Shown: one piece after another, positions 62,558 to 64,000 of the stretch
How the letters are laid out: each line of letters begins with the position of its first letter
How positions within the stretch are numbered: the stretch's first letter is position 1
Origin: an uncultured Pedobacter sp.
GTDB taxonomy: Bacteria > Bacteroidota > Bacteroidia > Sphingobacteriales > Sphingobacteriaceae
NCBI RefSeq assembly: GCF_946480185.1
Contig: NZ_CAMLIG010000002.1
Span: forward strand, 124,001 to 188,000
Length of the DNA: 64,000 nucleotides
Direction: 5' to 3'
Notes under the pieces: model-generated
Told to the model about the DNA's origin: nothing
Database searches by the model: none
What the model saw: the letters and a program-made list of their open reading frames with translations, nothing else
Position numbers and translations under genes: made by a program

Positions 62558-63040
62558 ATGGCAAATTGGTGCAGTAATACGGTTGTTTTCGAGGGAAACG
62601 AGGAAACAATCCAACAGATACAACAGCTTTTCCAAACGATGAAGGAAAAGGAAGAACAAACAGAAAGAGCGCAATTACCCGATTTTATCACAGATGAAAA
62701 CGGTGGCTATTTCTTCAATCTGTATTGGAACGAGGGCGACATAGGCATATTTCAGTACGAAACAAAATGGTCGCCCAATATTGAAATTGTCCAAAAAATA
62801 GCAGAATACTACCTAGTGGATTTTGTACAGGACTATGAGGAAATGAGCAACCTTGTATATGGCAGGGCAACCTTTTCTAACAAGCTACTCACGGATATTT
62901 ATTTGGAAGACGAGGATTTTGAACAATATCATTATGACGAAGAAACAGACATCTATCATTTTGAGGGAGAAGTGTACGAAAGTGATTGTGAGATTTTGGA
63001 AACCCTATTGGAACGAAAGACAGCTAATCAACAACATTAA
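62558..63040 (+). CDS. Small conserved element protein (DUF1281/YubB-like pattern)
   Basis: A 160-residue acidic protein beginning MANWCSNTVVFEGNEETIQQ. The M-A-N-W-C-x-N-x-V-x-F-x-G opening is the hallmark of the YubB/DUF1281 ferredoxin-like family on plasmids and phages. It also has an aromatic-rich middle (GYFFNLYWNEGDIGIFQYET). No catalytic motif is seen. It lies 52 bp after the DUF932 gene and 11 bp before the next small gene. Confidence 0.7.
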   Translation: MANWCSNTVVFEGNEETIQQIQQLFQTMKEKEEQTERAQLPDFITDENGGYFFNLYWNEGDIGIFQYETKWSPNIEIVQKIAEYYLVDFVQDYEEMSNLVYGRATFSNKLLTDIYLEDEDFEQYHYDEETDIYHFEGEVYESDCEILETLLERKTANQQH

Positions 63041-63051
63041 AAACAAATGCA

Positions 63052-63390
63052 ATGGAAACGAAAACAATAGCCACAAAATTTGTACGCCACGATGTTCCCG
63101 AATTGGAAACGCTGAAATTTTCAATGGTCTATCTATTAAGGGAAAAACTGAACAAAGGCGACAAGTTGAACCGAACCGAAAAAAATTGGCTTGCAGAAGC
63201 AGTAAACCGAAATGCCTACTTCAAAAAAGCCGTTCCATTAATGGGTTATCGGTTTGGATTTGAAGACGTTTTAAAAACCTATGTGGTGAAGCAGTACGGC
63301 AATTGGTCGGAATACAATGCCCCCGACAAAACGAGCCTTAAAAGTATCGTTTACGGCAGGATTGACCAAATGGCAGAAATCAGTAATTAA
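63052..63390 (+). CDS. Small conserved element protein
   Basis: A 112-residue protein (TKFVRHDVPELETLKFSMVY; RFGFEDVLKTYVVKQYGNWS). It lacks known motifs and is mostly helical. The gene is 11 bp from its upstream neighbour and 15 bp from the next, so it is part of one run. Homologues are expected on other conjugative elements. I do not recognise a function. Its length, start and ribosome-binding context look genuine. Confidence 0.65.
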   Translation: METKTIATKFVRHDVPELETLKFSMVYLLREKLNKGDKLNRTEKNWLAEAVNRNAYFKKAVPLMGYRFGFEDVLKTYVVKQYGNWSEYNAPDKTSLKSIVYGRIDQMAEISN

Positions 63391-63405
63391 TAATTAAGGC
63401 AAAAA

Positions 63406-63600
63406 ATGAAAGTAACGGATTTGAACGGTTGCGAAATTGAGGTAACCGACCTAAAAGAAGCTATCCGCATAGCCAAACGATACACAAAATACAGGCACAA
63501 AGACAAAGGTTTTTCGGACTTCGACAAAAGGAAAAGTGCCTATTGGACGGACATACACGAGAAACTGACAGCAATCAAAGAACAAGTAAACAACCATTAA
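63406..63600 (+). CDS. Small basic element protein
   Basis: A 64-residue protein (MKVTDLNGCEIEVTDLKEAI, then RIAKRYTKYRHKDKGFSDFD). It is basic and probably helical, with no known domain. It lies 15 bp after the previous gene and 12 bp before the PRTRC protein E gene, consistent with cotranscription. Confidence 0.65.
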   Translation: MKVTDLNGCEIEVTDLKEAIRIAKRYTKYRHKDKGFSDFDKRKSAYWTDIHEKLTAIKEQVNNH

Positions 63601-63612
63601 AATTTAAGAACG

Positions 63613-64000
63613 ATGAATACCAATTTTTTCAATCAGATACAGCAGTTGGACTTTACAGGAGTATTGCAACTGAATATTTCAAAAGGAGCAGAAAACAACC
63701 TTATTGTATCAGTATTGCTCAACAACGAGCAATGTGGAGATAGTGCAAAAAAACTTATTCCTCCTTTGACATTTAATGCCACAGCACAGGAGTTTGACGA
63801 AGGATTTTTTGAACAAATAAAAGCACCTATTCAAACCGTTTCGGGCGTAATGGTGGATATGGAAAAATTTCTCAAACAAATGGAGGAAGTCAAAAAGCAA
63901 TCGGCAATGGAGAAAGAAAAAGCCGAGAAGCAGAAGAAAGAGCAGGAAGCCAAAGACAAAAAGTACAAAGATGCAATGGCAAAAGTGGACGAATTGGAAA
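63613..64000 (+). CDS. PRTRC system protein E (partial, runs off window)
   Basis: The first 129 residues are visible, starting MNTNFFNQIQQLDFTGVLQL. A compact N-terminal domain (about 1-75; NLIVSVLLNNEQCGDSAKKL) is followed by a long charged coiled coil (MEKFLKQMEEVKKQSAMEKE onward). This arrangement is characteristic of protein E of the PRTRC (ParB-related, ThiF-related cassette) system on plasmids and conjugative elements. The other members would lie beyond the window. The system's function is unknown. Confidence 0.85.
   Translation, partial: MNTNFFNQIQQLDFTGVLQLNISKGAENNLIVSVLLNNEQCGDSAKKLIPPLTFNATAQEFDEGFFEQIKAPIQTVSGVMVDMEKFLKQMEEVKKQSAMEKEKAEKQKKEQEAKDKKYKDAMAKVDELE

Larger units (their letters stand above)
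57709..64000. mobile_element. Left end of an integrative conjugative-type element (continues past window)
   Basis: It starts near the truncated repressor gene and includes an integrase, a cargo gene, ssb, a DUF932 gene, small conserved genes and a PRTRC protein E gene. This order (integrase, then ssb, DUF932 and PRTRC genes) is seen in conjugative elements of Sphingobacteriia and Flavobacteriia. From 61 kb on, base composition is visibly GC-richer than the chromosome. Transfer genes would lie beyond 64 kb. The right end is not seen. Confidence 0.82.

Overview
The window is low-GC chromosome of a Bacteroidota bacterium, most likely in the Sphingobacteriaceae (Pedobacter-like). The signs are a SusC-like barrel protein paired with a GLPGLI protein, a DUF1573 protein, a DUF6266 protein, a fused E1 alpha/beta dehydrogenase, an exonuclease-DnaE fusion, weak Shine-Dalgarno sequences, and two Bacteroidota-type tyrosine recombinases. 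The genus is inferred; no rRNA gene is present.

Regions. (1) 1-19.7 kb is core chromosome: dnaE with an N-terminal proofreading domain; a four-gene set (DoxX-like, ECF sigma factor, folE, flavin reductase); a second ECF sigma factor; murB; a tsaC/sua5 gene; a leftward glycan cluster (GT4, UDP-sugar dehydrogenase, O-antigen ligase, GT2, GT25) downstream of dapD; an Hsp15-like S4 protein; and a barrel/GLPGLI pair. (2) 19.72-38.13 kb is an 18.4-kb genomic island inserted in the 3' half of a tRNA-Asn gene. It is bounded by a perfect 46-bp direct repeat, with the integrase at the left end and paired arm-type repeats at both ends. It carries regulators and a co-directional cassette: PLD-helicase, Eco57I-like methyltransferase, AAA ATPase, a small clamp-like protein and an AlbA_2/HATPase protein. 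A 1.2-kb structured non-coding segment and a DUF6266 gene follow. No conjugation gene is visible. (3) 38.1-57.4 kb returns to chromosome: tRNA-Asn, -Arg and -Met, a fused E1 dehydrogenase, DUF1573, a HAD phosphatase, queG, panB, carA, an ABC exporter, and a leftward L-rhamnose catabolic operon ending in lutABC. (4) From about 57.7 kb to the window end is the left end of a conjugative-type element (integrase, zinc-motif cargo protein, ssb, DUF932, small conserved genes, PRTRC protein E). It appears to have cut off the end of a blaI-type repressor gene.

How genes work together. RhaT, isomerase, kinase and the aldolase/dehydrogenase fusion should convert L-rhamnose to DHAP plus lactate, and LutABC would oxidise lactate to pyruvate. 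The island cassette looks like a restriction-like anti-phage module: a methyltransferase marks or recognises DNA, a PLD-helicase translocates and cuts, and an ATPase and a clamp-like protein are extra parts. This combination does not match any named defence system I can recall and is the best candidate here for an undescribed system.
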